This document shows positions 1-10,348 of a stretch of 64,000 nt of DNA, in pieces. Every line of letters begins with the position of its first letter. Within the stretch, counting starts at the first letter, position 1. This stretch comes from Corynespora cassiicola (taxonomy: Eukaryota; Ascomycota; Dothideomycetes; Pleosporales; Corynesporascaceae), in the NCBI GenBank assembly GCA_022059125.1, contig JAEUWY010000004.1, forward strand, positions 682,001 through 746,000, in the 5' to 3' direction. The notes below the pieces were generated by a model. The model saw only the letters and a program-made list of their open reading frames with translations, did no database searches and had not been told where the DNA came from. Made by a program: the position numbers and the translations under genes.

Positions 1-870
1 CGCCGCCACACGATGCGCACCAAGCTCAAAGAAGTCTCGGGAATCGACTGGTTCGACGGCGCCGTCATGAACTGCGCCTGGCGCGGCCCCCTCCTCAAGG
101 ACGTGCTCGAGAAATCCGGCATCGACCTCGACAAGCAAAAGTGGAAGGAAGCCCACGTCGCCTTTGCCTGCTTCCAGACCCCGACCCAGGACGACGAGTG
201 GTACGGCGCCAGCATCCCGCTGGCCCGCGCCATGGATCCGGACGCGAGCATCTTGCTCGCCCTCGAGATGAATGGCCGTCCCTTGCCGCCGAATCATGGG
301 GCTCCGGTGCGTGTCGTCACGCCAGGCATTGCGGGCGCGCGGAGTGTGAAGTGGCTTGACAGGATTACCGTCCAGCTCAAGGAGAGCTGCAACTTTTACC
401 AGCAGCGCGACTACAAGATCCTTCCTCCAGAGGCCGACTGCGCAGAGAAGGCAAAGATGTACTGGGACAAGGTCGATTCGCTGCTCGACATGCCCATCAA
501 CAGCGTCATCGGCGTGCCCAAGGCAAACTCGACCGTCCGCCGCGACGAGAACGGCGCCATCGAGGTTAGGGGCTATGCCCTGCCTTCCGGTTCCGATGGC
601 CCCATCACCCGCGTCGAGGTCTCGGTCGACGACGGCAAGACGTGGAAGGATGCCGAGTTGTTGGGCGCGCGGGAGGGGGAGCAGGCGGAGCTCAAGTGGG
701 CGTGGTGTCTCTGGCGGGCAGACATCAGGATCGAGGCGGGCGCGAAGAAGCGCATCTTGAGCAGGGCGACAGATAAGAGTGGGAGTACGCAGAAGGCATG
801 CCCCCAGTGGAATTTCAGGGGCGTGGCGTATAACGGCTACGGAGAGGTGACGGGGCTAGAGGTCATCTGA
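1..870 (+). CDS. Sulfite oxidase, C-terminal part (5' end outside window)
   Basis: Molybdopterin-dependent sulfite oxidase family; members oxidise sulfite to sulfate. The frame is open from the first base and the visible part begins RRHTMRTKLKEV. In the family this follows the Cys-Ala-Gly-Asn-Arg-Arg segment that carries the molybdenum-ligating cysteine, so that cysteine should lie just upstream of the window. The ATG at position 13 is therefore internal, not the start. Visible are the rest of the Moco-binding domain (NGRPLPPNHGAPVRVVTPG, ARSVKWLDRI) and a C-terminal Mo-co dimerisation domain with VRGYALPSGSDGPITRVEVS and DDGKTWKDAEL. No intron is seen in this part. The family is clear; whether a haem b5 domain is present upstream cannot be seen. 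Confidence 0.9.
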   Translation, partial: RRHTMRTKLKEVSGIDWFDGAVMNCAWRGPLLKDVLEKSGIDLDKQKWKEAHVAFACFQTPTQDDEWYGASIPLARAMDPDASILLALEMNGRPLPPNHGAPVRVVTPGIAGARSVKWLDRITVQLKESCNFYQQRDYKILPPEADCAEKAKMYWDKVDSLLDMPINSVIGVPKANSTVRRDENGAIEVRGYALPSGSDGPITRVEVSVDDGKTWKDAELLGAREGEQAELKWAWCLWRADIRIEAGAKKRILSRATDKSGSTQKACPQWNFRGVAYNGYGEVTGLEVI

Positions 871-1158
871 AGGCGCTCGCGACGATTGGGATGCGAGCAT
901 CATACAAACTGGTACACAAGCGGTAACACGGGGACGCGGGGCTCACGGGTAGACTTGCCTTTGACTACAATGCAGCATGAAGATAGGATGGAGTAGGAGG
1001 AAACTTGGCTTTATTCACATCAAGCAAACAAGCACGCTGAATGCATTCCTAAAGCCCACGCGCCCCCCTCTGCAGAAACCGCTCAAGATGCGACCCAAAA
1101 ACTCCCATGCCATGCAAATCATAAAAGTAAACTTGGTATCAGTATCAATATTCCCCCC

Positions 1159-1745
1159 TCACAGTCCCAGACTCTTCCTCACATTATCCCGGACGATCCT
1201 CTCATACTCGCCCCTCTTCTCCCTCCACATGCGCGCCGCATCCACATTCGCCGGCGACTCGTCATTCGGCTCCGCGAGCATGCTCATCACGCTGATGAGG
1301 ATCTTCTCCACGCTCTGGATCGGAGACCAGCGCTCCGACGCTTGCTCGTAGTGGTGCGGGTCATCGCCCGGCGGGTGGAGGATCGAAATGCACACCTCGC
1401 CATTCGGATACACTATCCCATCACATCAGCACATCTCCACATCTTGCCGCGCACACCTCGAGCCCCCGGGGGGCGGAGTGCGAGAGGACGCGCAAACATA
1501 CCATTCGGATGCCACATGTCGACGGTAAACTTCATCTTGGGCGGCGCCAGCGGATAGTCCTTTGGAAACTTGAGCTCGGCGGGGAAGATGCCGCCCTCGA
1601 AGGGGGTGCCCTCGGGGCCTTGGATCAGCGCTTCCCAGAGGAACATGTCGTCTTCGGAGATGGGGCCTGCGGTGATGCCCTCGGGCGGATCCGAGGATAG
1701 GCCCTTGTATTCTTTGAAGAGGCGCTTGGAGGCGGAGGAGGCCAT
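1159..1745 (-). CDS. ubc7: Ubiquitin-conjugating enzyme E2 (Ubc7/UBE2G2 type)
   Basis: E2 enzyme that in yeast and animals works in ER-associated degradation with membrane RING ligases. Two exons: 1745..1502 and 1412..1159, with an 89-nt intron (donor GTATGT, acceptor ATAG). Splicing gives 165 residues, the usual UBE2G2 length. The junction restores [16 protein letters not shown], with catalytic Cys89. The acidic insertion typical of this subfamily follows the cysteine ([18 protein letters not shown]). The N-terminus [16 protein letters not shown] and C-terminus VRKSLGL also match the family. The ATG at 1745 is chosen because it aligns with the family start; the longer open frame upstream has no similarity. 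Close to certain at family level. Confidence 0.95.
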
Positions 1746-2171
1746 TGTGAGGTGGGTGGTCTGGCGGGGGTTCGCGGAGGTTCGCGGAGGTGGGAGGGCG
1801 CGGCGCGAGGGGTGGGGGTTAGAGGGTCGCGGGAGGGATTGCTGTCGAGGTGTGGAAAGAGTGGTTCGGGGACAGTGAATTCGCCGAGTATCTGGGTTGG
1901 AGAAGGGGACAGATGGCGGGGAGTCGCGGGGAACTCGATGTCGGTCCGAGCGCCTGAGCACGTGCATGGGCGTTCCGTCTGAACTGGTCGGGGCATTAAG
2001 TTACCACGACCTGTATGTGCGATTTTTCGCAAAAGAATTGAGGGTATATTAATTACCGAATGCTGGTTTTGAGATTCGCTATGCTTCTCTACAACGATGT
2101 GGCCATGATCGTTGGTCCACATCTAGGTATACAGATAATGATACAAATCATAAGTGGCCTACAGTGATCCA
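1746..2171. other. Intergenic, ubc7 upstream region
   Basis: About 430 bases between the ubc7 start (minus strand) and the 3' end of the scramblase gene (minus strand). It must hold the ubc7 promoter and the scramblase 3' UTR. GC-rich near ubc7 and AT-rich near the scramblase. No further gene or RNA seen. Confidence 0.5.
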
Positions 2172-3920
2172 TTAGAACCAATCGCCAATATCAAATCCGT
2201 CTCCACCTTCACCACCTCCACCGCCTCCGCCTCCGCTTCCACCAGATGCTCCTCCACCTCCTGAACTACCACCACCGCCCCAGAAGTCATCACCGCCATC
2301 ACGACCCCAGGGATCTCCCTGCTGTCCCCAAACGTCTTCCTGACCTGCCTGCTGGTCTGGGGGAAATGGAGACTGCTCCGGTGCTTGAGGCGACTGCGGG
2401 TCGATCTCCTGTCCCGACTGTTGAGCAGCTTCTCTTGACCTGGACATGGCCTCGTAGCCAGCCATTGTACCCGCCCCAGCTGCCCACCCTTCAGCAGACC
2501 CGAGTCCTCTTGCCGCAGCTCCCGCTTCACTGGCGATGCCAGTCTCGCCTGCTGCTCCGATAGCTCCGGCTCCAGCTCCAGCAGCTCCAGCAGCTCCAGC
2601 CTCGCCCGCCGCAGCTCCCCCTGCCGCAGCACCACCAGCCTCTCCTGCCCCCCACCAAGGGAAAATCATGGGCATCATGCCACCCGAGCCGCTGTGTCTG
2701 CTGAAATAATCAAAGTCGACGCTGACTGCCGTTGCGAGCATCACTGCACGCTGGTCAAGCGTCATGCCTGGGTATCCCTCCAATGATCCCTTCGCTCTCT
2801 CTCCAGTCTGGGAAACGAGGTGAGATGGTTCCTGAGTCAGGCCGGCGGCATCCATCCTGAGCGCATACACACCGGTATCTGTGAAGAGCTCACGCGCGAA
2901 TCCCGCAAAGTTCCGGTTCACTGAACCAATCAACCGCCCATCTTCCGACATGAGACTAAAGTCCCACGACAAAAACGGCTCGTCGACGCGCGCAAATTGC
3001 ACCATGCCAACCTCTCTCGTATCCCCCTCGGCGACCGTGAGTGCTTTCGAGTTCGATATTGGCAGGTCGCCGGATGCTAGCTGGGGTGTCCCTGGAGCTG
3101 CGGGGTCGTCGGCGACGTTGCGGGCAAGGAACAGGTTGTATTTTCGGCGCAACAGCGCCCACTCTTGCTCTGCGGAGCCGATTATTCGCATGTCAGATAG
3201 CGCCAAGTCCGATACACTTGCGCTCGTCTGGTTCACGATGCTGTTCGTACTCGTGCCCTGTAGCGCCGCAGAAGAAGTGTATCCACTCTCCTGTTTTCCC
3301 ATCGCGTCATATACCCGTATGCGCGAGCTTATCCAGCTAAAAGGTCGGTGGAATCTGAGAATCTCCCTCTCTTCTCGGTCAAATACATGCGTGGTGAAGC
3401 TTCGATGTGTCTTGAACATTTGTCGCGCAACTGCGTTGCCCAGCCCGTGATCTCGCTCTGCCAGATAGCCTATGTGGTTGCCGTGTGGATCCATAATCAC
3501 ATAGCGATTGGCCTGCTCAAAGCCCATGAGCACATTCATCATCTCCAACTGCCGCTGTATGACAATGGCCGAATTGTCAAGCAGCCGCATCGCGGGGTGT
3601 GTCTCTTTGAGGATGGCATCTGGGTCTTCGGGAATGTGGACGGGCGTGAGGAGACTGTTTTCGGCGTCAGGTGTGTGGGCGAGAGCTGTCGATACAGCCT
3701 CGACCTTTGACTGTTCGGCAGGCTGTTCATTAGAGCTTTCTTTCGAAGGTGGCTGGTTTTCTTTGGGTTGTTGGGAGTTTTCACGGCGCGGCGCCGCTCT
3801 TCGTTGTATCGGGGGCGGTCTTCGAAGGGTGCCGCGGGGGCCTTGGGGAGTGTTTCGCGTCGCGAACGTTCGAAGCTGTGGTCGGGGCAGTCGCAACGAC
3901 CACCGCAGTGCGGGCAGCAT
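2172..3920 (-). CDS. Mitochondrial phospholipid scramblase-family protein (Aim25-like)
   Basis: Single-exon protein of 582 residues. The N-terminus (MLPALRWSLRLPRPQLRTFATR) is Arg-rich and free of acidic residues, like a mitochondrial presequence. A Pro/Gln/Ser-rich linker follows. The scramblase (LOR-like) domain starts near residue 130 with IQRQLEMMNVLMGFEQANRY and continues through VIMDPHGNHIGYLAE and REILRFHRPFSWISSRIRVYDA. The domain resumes after a non-conserved insert (EWALLRRKYNLFL, FLSWDFSLMSEDGRLIGSVNRNF). The last 150 residues are extremely Ala/Gly-rich and end in a poly-Gly tract and DWF. Members are inner-membrane associated; scrambling activity is not established for the fungal proteins. 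Divergent from SEN2 with about 850 bases between the starts. Confidence 0.85.
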   Translation of the reverse strand: MLPALRWSLRLPRPQLRTFATRNTPQGPRGTLRRPPPIQRRAAPRRENSQQPKENQPPSKESSNEQPAEQSKVEAVSTALAHTPDAENSLLTPVHIPEDPDAILKETHPAMRLLDNSAIVIQRQLEMMNVLMGFEQANRYVIMDPHGNHIGYLAERDHGLGNAVARQMFKTHRSFTTHVFDREEREILRFHRPFSWISSRIRVYDAMGKQESGYTSSAALQGTSTNSIVNQTSASVSDLALSDMRIIGSAEQEWALLRRKYNLFLARNVADDPAAPGTPQLASGDLPISNSKALTVAEGDTREVGMVQFARVDEPFLSWDFSLMSEDGRLIGSVNRNFAGFARELFTDTGVYALRMDAAGLTQEPSHLVSQTGERAKGSLEGYPGMTLDQRAVMLATAVSVDFDYFSRHSGSGGMMPMIFPWWGAGEAGGAAAGGAAAGEAGAAGAAGAGAGAIGAAGETGIASEAGAAARGLGSAEGWAAGAGTMAGYEAMSRSREAAQQSGQEIDPQSPQAPEQSPFPPDQQAGQEDVWGQQGDPWGRDGGDDFWGGGGSSGGGGASGGSGGGGGGGGEGGDGFDIGDWF

Positions 3921-4766
3921 GGTTGGCCTAGATGTGTAAACGCTGTCTGTGTGAGTACGTGGATCAAAGCGAGCTTTGCGGTGGACGAGATCAGGTCATC
4001 ATAAGACGCTTTGGTATGCCCTCGCGTGGCGAGAGTGTCTGCAACTGCATTTTCGTCCGATATCGAGCTGCACCGCCAATGATTACGTCATCGTAATTCT
4101 GGAAGAAGCGCTCTTTGTCATAGAACGATGCCTGACAGTCCTCCCGTGGAGGTCTTTGATTTTCCCTTCTGCCTCACAGAGAGATCGTTAAGCCTGAAAA
4201 CCACAGTTGCTGTTCTTCTCTTGAGTTACTCTCACTAGAAAACACCGTTGCGATCAACGCCTCCAGAAGTACATAATCGGCTCTCTTGATTTGAAAAAAA
4301 AAAAGAATCTCGCACTGGACACACAAGTAATGCTCCATAGGCTCTACAATCAGCTTTCCCCATTCGAATCAAGGTCGTGTCGCGCTATAGATCCGAGTCG
4401 GGTGGAGGTGAAAACTGTTGCTGGGCCAATCATACGCTATCTTGGCACTACATAAATTTCTCCGCCTCGAGCTTTGCAACTCTGACTCTGACAACTGCTC
4501 TTTCAAGCAGCCCACAAACCTGCGCAGTTCCGCGCCTGTGTAAGTTCTATTCCTTCTTTTCCTTCTGGCACTCTCCTTTATGATGATTTATACTTTGACA
4601 TATCAGACGCGTGTGCAGCCATTCAGTTGTCTGCTCTTCGTGTTCTATGATGTCTTAATTATATAGACTACAACGGTATCTGATCGCAGCATCATACATC
4701 TCTACGCGTATGCAATGTATGTTACTCCGCTAATGCGCTCGAATCAGATCTCAGGCCCTTCACAGT
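3921..4766. other. Divergent intergenic region, scramblase/SEN2
   Basis: About 850 bases between two divergent starts, so it should carry both promoters. It contains a poly-A tract near 4295 and pyrimidine-rich stretches before the SEN2 start. No ORF or RNA gene recognised. Confidence 0.5.
4083..4090. promoter_or_regulatory. CRE/ATF-like octamer
   Basis: TTACGTCA, the reverse complement of TGACGTAA, lies about 160 bases upstream of the scramblase start in the divergent region. It matches the site bound by CREB/ATF-type bZIP factors. This is a motif match only; function is inferred. Confidence 0.25.
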
Positions 4767-6191
4767 ATGGAAGTCGAAGGTGGAGCTGCAGCGCAGTCCG
4801 CCCCTGCGGAACAGCAGCCTGCAAAGGACAGCACGGTCTCAAACTCCGAGAAAAAGTCAAACGATGCTGCAAAGAGGCCTCGGCCCAAGCGGCCTAATTA
4901 TCATCAAATTCATTCCAAATCACTTCCATTAGATGTTCACCCGTTTCCAGCTTTCATTCCTCATAATCCAATCTCTATCGTGAGAGTCGCAATTACTCTG
5001 CTATCCCAGACCATCTGGCGTCCAAAGTCCCATCCTGTGATTCACAAAGCCTACTTCTCGCCCGAGACCCAGTCCATCCATGTCACAGACCCCAAATCCA
5101 TCCGTGCCCTTTGGGAGCAGGGGTTCTGGGGTAAGGGCTCGCTCAGTCGTAGTGAGCCGCGATGGCTAGACCAGGAAAAGCGGAAGCGGGGCTTGGAAGC
5201 TGCAGCTACTGCCGAGGAGAACACTAGGAACCGGAGAGAGGAGCGGAGGCAATTCAAGTTAGAGCGCGCCATGGCAGACTATGAGGCCAAGGAGCAGCAG
5301 CGGCGTGAAGAGGGCAGGATCCCACAGGCGGTACTCGAGAAGTCGCTAGAGAATGGCGACTTGACAGAATCTCCGAAGGGAACGTTGTATTCATCAAATA
5401 CGCCTGATAGGGAGGTCGGCAAAGACCCAAACAGCACTGCCGTCGCGGCGGAGGGACTGGCCGAAGAAATCCTCGCTCTGGGTGCAGAGAGTGGCATTAA
5501 TGAACAGCCTGAAGAGATCCAGGATCAGGAACACCTCCAGCTCACGTTTGAGGAGGCCTTCTTTCTTAGCTATGGCCTTGGTGTGCTTGAAGTTTATCAA
5601 GACGACGCCGTACTGCCTCCCTCGTACTTGTTTCGATTGTACGCCATCTCTACAATCTTTCCCCTCTCCGAAAACGCACACGAGCATCTGCACAATTTGT
5701 ATCACATCAAAGAGCTTGGTTCAAGTGACTCACTCGACACCTCCGAGGCCCTTTCAGTGGCTCCCGACAATGGCTTCATGCTCAAGTACGCCGTATTCCA
5801 CCATTTCCGGTCTCTTGGCTGGGTGGTCCGCCCTGGCATCAAGTTCGCCGTTGACTACCTTCTCTACCACCGTGGTCCAGCATTTTCCCACGCCGAATTT
5901 GCCGTCATAATGATTCCCTCTTACTCTCATTCTTACTGGTCAGAGACGCCCGAGCGAGCGCAGGAAAAAGAGAGAAAGGAAAGTCGGGATTGGTGGTGGC
6001 TGCATCGCCTTAATCGCGTCCACACGCAAGTGCATAAAACGCTCATGCTATGCTATGTAGAAGTACCGCCGCCATGGGACAACGATCACCTAGGGAAACA
6101 GTTCAACGTTAACATTGGCGCCGTTATCAAGCAATACAAGATCCGGGAGGTCATTCTCAGGAGGTGGAGCCCCAGTCGGAACAGAGGATGA
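4767..6191 (+). CDS. sen2: tRNA-splicing endonuclease catalytic subunit Sen2
   Basis: Single exon, 474 residues. Sen2 is the subunit that cleaves the 5' splice site of tRNA introns in the Sen2-Sen34-Sen15-Sen54 complex. The N-terminal domain is visible (YHQIHSKSLPLDVHPFPAFI, ALWEQGFWGKGSLSRSEP), then a charged linker, then LTFEEAFFLSYGLGVLEVY. The C-terminal nuclease domain contains LKYAVFHHFRSLGWVVRPGI. The probable catalytic triad is Tyr367 (YLLYHRGP), His375 (FSHAEF) and Lys424 (QVHKTLMLCYVEVP). All three are present, so the enzyme looks active. ATG at 4767 is the first in frame. Family assignment is secure. Confidence 0.93.
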   Translation: MEVEGGAAAQSAPAEQQPAKDSTVSNSEKKSNDAAKRPRPKRPNYHQIHSKSLPLDVHPFPAFIPHNPISIVRVAITLLSQTIWRPKSHPVIHKAYFSPETQSIHVTDPKSIRALWEQGFWGKGSLSRSEPRWLDQEKRKRGLEAAATAEENTRNRREERRQFKLERAMADYEAKEQQRREEGRIPQAVLEKSLENGDLTESPKGTLYSSNTPDREVGKDPNSTAVAAEGLAEEILALGAESGINEQPEEIQDQEHLQLTFEEAFFLSYGLGVLEVYQDDAVLPPSYLFRLYAISTIFPLSENAHEHLHNLYHIKELGSSDSLDTSEALSVAPDNGFMLKYAVFHHFRSLGWVVRPGIKFAVDYLLYHRGPAFSHAEFAVIMIPSYSHSYWSETPERAQEKERKESRDWWWLHRLNRVHTQVHKTLMLCYVEVPPPWDNDHLGKQFNVNIGAVIKQYKIREVILRRWSPSRNRG

Positions 6192-6444
6192 AGCGGCATT
6201 GGAAAGCGACAGTGTCACATGACTAGCACATTGCCATCGCACAGCATTCTAGGAAGGCCCATGTGAATGCACAAGGCTTGGTAAACACACAATGCTGTGT
6301 CGGCTCCATAACCAGTATACCTGGCTAAATAAGGTCGCCTCGCGTTGGAAATCCGAGCCAGGGAAACGATTATAGGACGCAGGTCGGGTATTTCCAATTC
6401 GTCTTTTCAATCGTTCGGCCACCGCCCCTACCCCCTCTGCCGCC

Positions 6445-7422
6445 ATGGCCGACTACAAAAACATTGCCGAGCCCTCTCCATTTCTCGTGAATGTAAAGCG
6501 TTCATGTCTTATGCTTGCTCGAGAAAAGTGCATCCGCAAGTTGATGGAGACGCCCAAGCGCGAAAATTCGTTTTTTGCCCACCTGAACGAAGACGTGCGC
6601 AAAAAGATTTACGGCTATCTCACCCTATTTCCGTTCAAAGATTGCGTCGAGACATCCGGGCTCTTTCTCTCCTGTCGCCAGGCGAAACTTGAGATTGAAC
6701 AAGAGGCTGTTCGGACCTTTTGGCTGTACCTCAAGGAGATGGAACCTACACTCGGCACTCTTGATCGTGGCTTCGGATATTTCCATTTTCTCAACACGCA
6801 CGTATTTGGGGTACGGCAAACTCCTCCGCTTTTGCGGTCCATCAACAACAAGCTTGACCTTGCTGGAGTGAAGAGTCTGACCGTCATTGTGGATGACATA
6901 ATCAAAGGACCCTGGGGATTTGAATCGTACCATTTTCCTTGCATGTGTGAGCTGATGAAACTGCGTCTGGATACCTTGAGGATACATTTCCAGGGCGCAA
7001 ACGACGATCTGATAAAGAACAAGAGTATGTCGCATATAGCCCACACGCTCCTAATGTACGGATTGTCTGGCTTTTCGCACTGGGAGGTTAGTCCAGCCAA
7101 AGTGAAGACCATTATCGTTTCCTGGGACTTTTATGGACTCAAGGCGCCCAGCACACATCATCTGTTTGGCACGACTGTAGTACCAGACCCCAAGGATGCG
7201 GACATTCTTGTTGGAGCAGGTATCGAGCTGCCGACGTATTATGAATACGCCAACCAGTGGCAGATTGCTGGTATTCTGAGGATTCATAGTGATACCCGGT
7301 GGGCGGTCAAGTCTTTTGAGCAGCACAATGTCGTCTTTAATGATGAGTGGCGTCGTGTAGATACTATTAGGGCTCGGATCACGGCAGAACAGGATCTGGA
7401 TCCTTGCTTTTTTAAGTGTTGA
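6445..7422 (+). CDS. F-box-like family protein, member 1 (function unknown)
   Basis: Single exon, 325 residues, ATG in a strong context (gccgccatggcc). No enzyme family recognised. The N-terminal motif SFFAHLNEDVRKKIYGYLTL, then LFLSCRQAKLEIEQEAV, has the form FFxLxxDVRxxIYxxL...LSCxxAxxE common in fungal proteins with an F-box-like helical start. A middle strand-like segment (VKSLTVIVDD) and a later segment KTIIVSWDFYG follow. The same three elements occur in the ORFs at 13344-14450, 15111-15872 and 16514-17407, so these four form a local family. It lies 253 bases after SEN2. An adaptor role in ubiquitination is possible by analogy to F-box proteins but not shown. Confidence 0.7.
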   Translation: MADYKNIAEPSPFLVNVKRSCLMLAREKCIRKLMETPKRENSFFAHLNEDVRKKIYGYLTLFPFKDCVETSGLFLSCRQAKLEIEQEAVRTFWLYLKEMEPTLGTLDRGFGYFHFLNTHVFGVRQTPPLLRSINNKLDLAGVKSLTVIVDDIIKGPWGFESYHFPCMCELMKLRLDTLRIHFQGANDDLIKNKSMSHIAHTLLMYGLSGFSHWEVSPAKVKTIIVSWDFYGLKAPSTHHLFGTTVVPDPKDADILVGAGIELPTYYEYANQWQIAGILRIHSDTRWAVKSFEQHNVVFNDEWRRVDTIRARITAEQDLDPCFFKC

Positions 7423-8362
7423 GAATGCTTGCAATTTAATTTAGGATGTGAGCGGATGACTTGATACACGAGTGCAGTACTTTGGCGAATCACGCTCAAT
7501 AGATCTGTTACATCGTCTGCGAGAAACACAATACAGTTACAGTAATTCTTTTGTCTCACTATGTGGCCCATCGCAAAATTGTGTACTCCAGGCGAGGCAC
7601 CAGTCCTAACCTATCGACTTTCGTAGTCCAACAGACTCTGGTGCAAAGAGCCGTGTTCAACCTCAAGTCAATATAGTCCACACAACCCAGCAAAACACAC
7701 ACAGCTAAAACCATATTTAATTAAAGAAGTATAATGACACTTTTGTGTACTCAGACCGAAATCTACGATGCTGTACTTGGAATATCACGCACTGACCAAT
7801 GTGATGGATATGAACGGGGTAAAATTCTCGCTAGCGTTCCTTGACGAAACCATCTTGAAGCATAACTGGTTATATACAAATGCATATGCATTGATTAGCA
7901 CATACGACCATAGGACAATGAAATCAGGGCTTCCCGTTCGCTCAGCCATACTTAAGCATTGTACCGGTGGATTAGTAGTTAGGTGGGTGACCACTAGCGA
8001 ATACCCGCTGCCGTATGTTTTTTTTGCCCGAATTAGATACCCTTCGAAGATCACTATTCCATGGATAGGCGTCAGCAGCTGCGTTGTGTGCAAATTTTTG
8101 TTGAAAAGCGCTCCCTTGTCATCCATTTGTCTCTCTCAAATTCCGATACCAATTTAGCCAAAGCTCATGCTCCTTTTTGAGCTCAGATGTCACTACTAAG
8201 GCGTAAGGTATAAATATAAGGGTATCACGAAACCAAAGCTTATAAGCCACTACCCGGCTTGCAAACACGATAAAAAGCTTATGCTTAAAATGAAAGATGA
8301 GAAGCAAATCTATTAATCATCGATCCCCAAGCGCTACCTCTAAAAGCTGATAATGATCTTCA
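7423..8362. other. AT-rich intergenic stretch
   Basis: About 940 bases between the convergent 3' ends of F-box-like member 1 and NoxC. AT-rich, with short ORFs in several frames that show no recognisable motif. No gene supported. Confidence 0.5.
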
Positions 8363-10348
8363 TCAACCAAAAACTTCCATCATAAAGTGATACTCCACCT
8401 TCCTTCCCTCTGCCCTCCCCCTCGCTGTCAGCGCCGAACACCGATCCGCAAGCTGCACACCAATGACCGGCGGCCCACAGAAAAACACGCCCACCTTGAG
8501 TTCATCATCCACATCCTCACTCTTATCCTTCAGTCTCTCCGCCAGCGCCTTGCACATATCCTCATAGTGCTCCTCCGTAATGGACCCCAAGTCCGGCCGT
8601 CCGAAATGCGTCGGATTAATGAGCCCTGTGAGCGGCGAGCAAGGATTCCGATCCGTGCGATGCTTCTCAAGCAACCACCGAAACACATGCGTAGAAATTT
8701 CCTTCCGTCGCTGCGTGACATAAGTCTGCACGCGGATATCCAGATGCGAGCGATCCAGCTCGTTGGCGCGGGAAACTTCATTTAGCAGGTCGGAGAACCA
8801 GAGTAGGTTGTTCCGATCGCGCACCATCCAGTGGAAGTCGATGCGGCGGTGGTCCTTGTACGGCGACGAGGACGAGTCCTCGGACGAGTTTGTGCGAGAT
8901 CGGCTGCGCTCGAGCTCGTGCTGTTGCAGGTCGGTCAGGATTCCTGAGAAGGGGGTCACGCCGATGCCGGCGCCGAAGACCATGCTGTATTCGAAGTCGT
9001 AGAAGCGCTGGGCGGGCGCGCCGTAGGGGCCGTCGAGGCCGATGCGGATGGTGGTGCGCTCGCCGGAGTTGGCGAGCTTGCGGAGCGCGCAGGTCCAGTC
9101 GCCGTCGGCTTTGATATGGACTTGCATGGTGTTGCCTGTGCAGGTTGAGATGGTGAAGGGGTGCCATTGGAACCAGGATAGCTGTGGTACTTGGACTAGG
9201 ATGTACTGGCCGGCTTTGTAGTCCCAGAGGCGCTTGCTGGGGATGTTGGCGGTGATGGCGACAGTTTCGTCGTCGAGGATCTCGAGGTCGGCGTAGATGG
9301 GGCAGAATCCGAGGACTAGTCTCCAGGTACGTTCGATGATGACGAGGAGAGTTGGAAAGGCGAGCCAGTAGCCAAACATGGGCCATTGAAACAGTCCTGC
9401 AGTTCCGTGGACGATCATGAGAGCAATGATGGGGAACATGAGCAAATGGCCGAGCTGGAACACTTCGTAGTTCCACTTGCGCACTTGTGGCATGCTCATT
9501 GCGGCCAGGAGCCAGAAACAACCAAACGCAGTCAGTCCAGTCCATCCGGGGATAGTCTGAACATAATCAATGTACCTCCGCGGGATGGCATCTTGTCCGA
9601 GCACGACTGCGACATTCTGCTGACGACTCGGCATGCTCCCAAAAACGAATGAACCACTCAAGTGTCCAATCGCATGCAGCGTGGCGAAGAAAAGCGCTAT
9701 AATGGACATCTTGACGTGGAAAGACTGCGAAAGGTCCCAGTTGATGAATCGCGAAATAAAGTAGAATCTTCGAAGGAAGGTTGAGAACCAGCGCGACATG
9801 GAAAGGATGAGGAAGAAAAAGGTCGGGTACAGCACACCAGCAGCCGTCTTCGAAACAACAACACCCCAGCCGAACGCTGGACGATACTGCTCATACGTGA
9901 GGTATTTGACGAGCTGCCAAATGCCGAAAGCAAGCATGAAGCAGATAACAAGGGCCAAAAACGCAAGCTCTGGTCCCTTGACAGCCCAATAACCACGTAT
10001 TTTTCTCCATATCGACATTTTATGCAAGTATTCGTCTTCATCTTTGGCCTCTTTTCGGTCTTGTTCGAGGGAAGGAATCTCCCATGTCTTTATGATCTTC
10101 TCAAAATCTGACACTGCGATGCGATCATCGCGTGTGCCAATGACCTTTCGGAGGAACTCGTGTCGCGCTTCGGAACTTTGCGATTCATGGTGGAGGTTAT
10201 GCGGTGCAGGCTTCGGGGCTATCTGTTTGTGTACTTCATCGAGCTTGTGTTCCAGTTCCCAATAATCAATATTGCCATTGTTGTCCTTGTCGAGGTCGTC
10301 GATAAAACGCTTTATCTCTTCATCCGTGAGGTACTGTATCGGAGCCAT
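8363..10348 (-). CDS. noxC: NADPH oxidase with EF-hand (NoxC type)
   Basis: Single exon, 661 residues. NADPH oxidases move electrons from NADPH across the membrane to oxygen to make superoxide. Residues 20-31 form a canonical EF-hand loop (DKDNNGNIDYWE), the mark of the NoxC class and a likely calcium sensor. Several membrane segments follow from about residue 140. Two histidine pairs for the two haems are visible: His-x13-His from SFHVKM to FATLH, and His-x12-His from QLGHLL to MIVHG. FAD site: WHPFTIS. NADPH sites: LDGPYG, FGAGIGVTP and FFCGPP. ATG at 10348 is the first true ATG; the open frame upstream starts with GTG. The C-terminus ends EYHFMMEVFG. It has no accessory gene beside it; both neighbours are unrelated in function. 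Confidence 0.9.
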   Translation of the reverse strand: MAPIQYLTDEEIKRFIDDLDKDNNGNIDYWELEHKLDEVHKQIAPKPAPHNLHHESQSSEARHEFLRKVIGTRDDRIAVSDFEKIIKTWEIPSLEQDRKEAKDEDEYLHKMSIWRKIRGYWAVKGPELAFLALVICFMLAFGIWQLVKYLTYEQYRPAFGWGVVVSKTAAGVLYPTFFFLILSMSRWFSTFLRRFYFISRFINWDLSQSFHVKMSIIALFFATLHAIGHLSGSFVFGSMPSRQQNVAVVLGQDAIPRRYIDYVQTIPGWTGLTAFGCFWLLAAMSMPQVRKWNYEVFQLGHLLMFPIIALMIVHGTAGLFQWPMFGYWLAFPTLLVIIERTWRLVLGFCPIYADLEILDDETVAITANIPSKRLWDYKAGQYILVQVPQLSWFQWHPFTISTCTGNTMQVHIKADGDWTCALRKLANSGERTTIRIGLDGPYGAPAQRFYDFEYSMVFGAGIGVTPFSGILTDLQQHELERSRSRTNSSEDSSSSPYKDHRRIDFHWMVRDRNNLLWFSDLLNEVSRANELDRSHLDIRVQTYVTQRRKEISTHVFRWLLEKHRTDRNPCSPLTGLINPTHFGRPDLGSITEEHYEDMCKALAERLKDKSEDVDDELKVGVFFCGPPVIGVQLADRCSALTARGRAEGRKVEYHFMMEVFG

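Noticed and set aside
8778..9545. 255-codon minus-strand ORF inside NoxC
   Set aside because: It overlaps the NoxC coding sequence in another frame and reads as Arg/His/Pro-rich shadow sequence.
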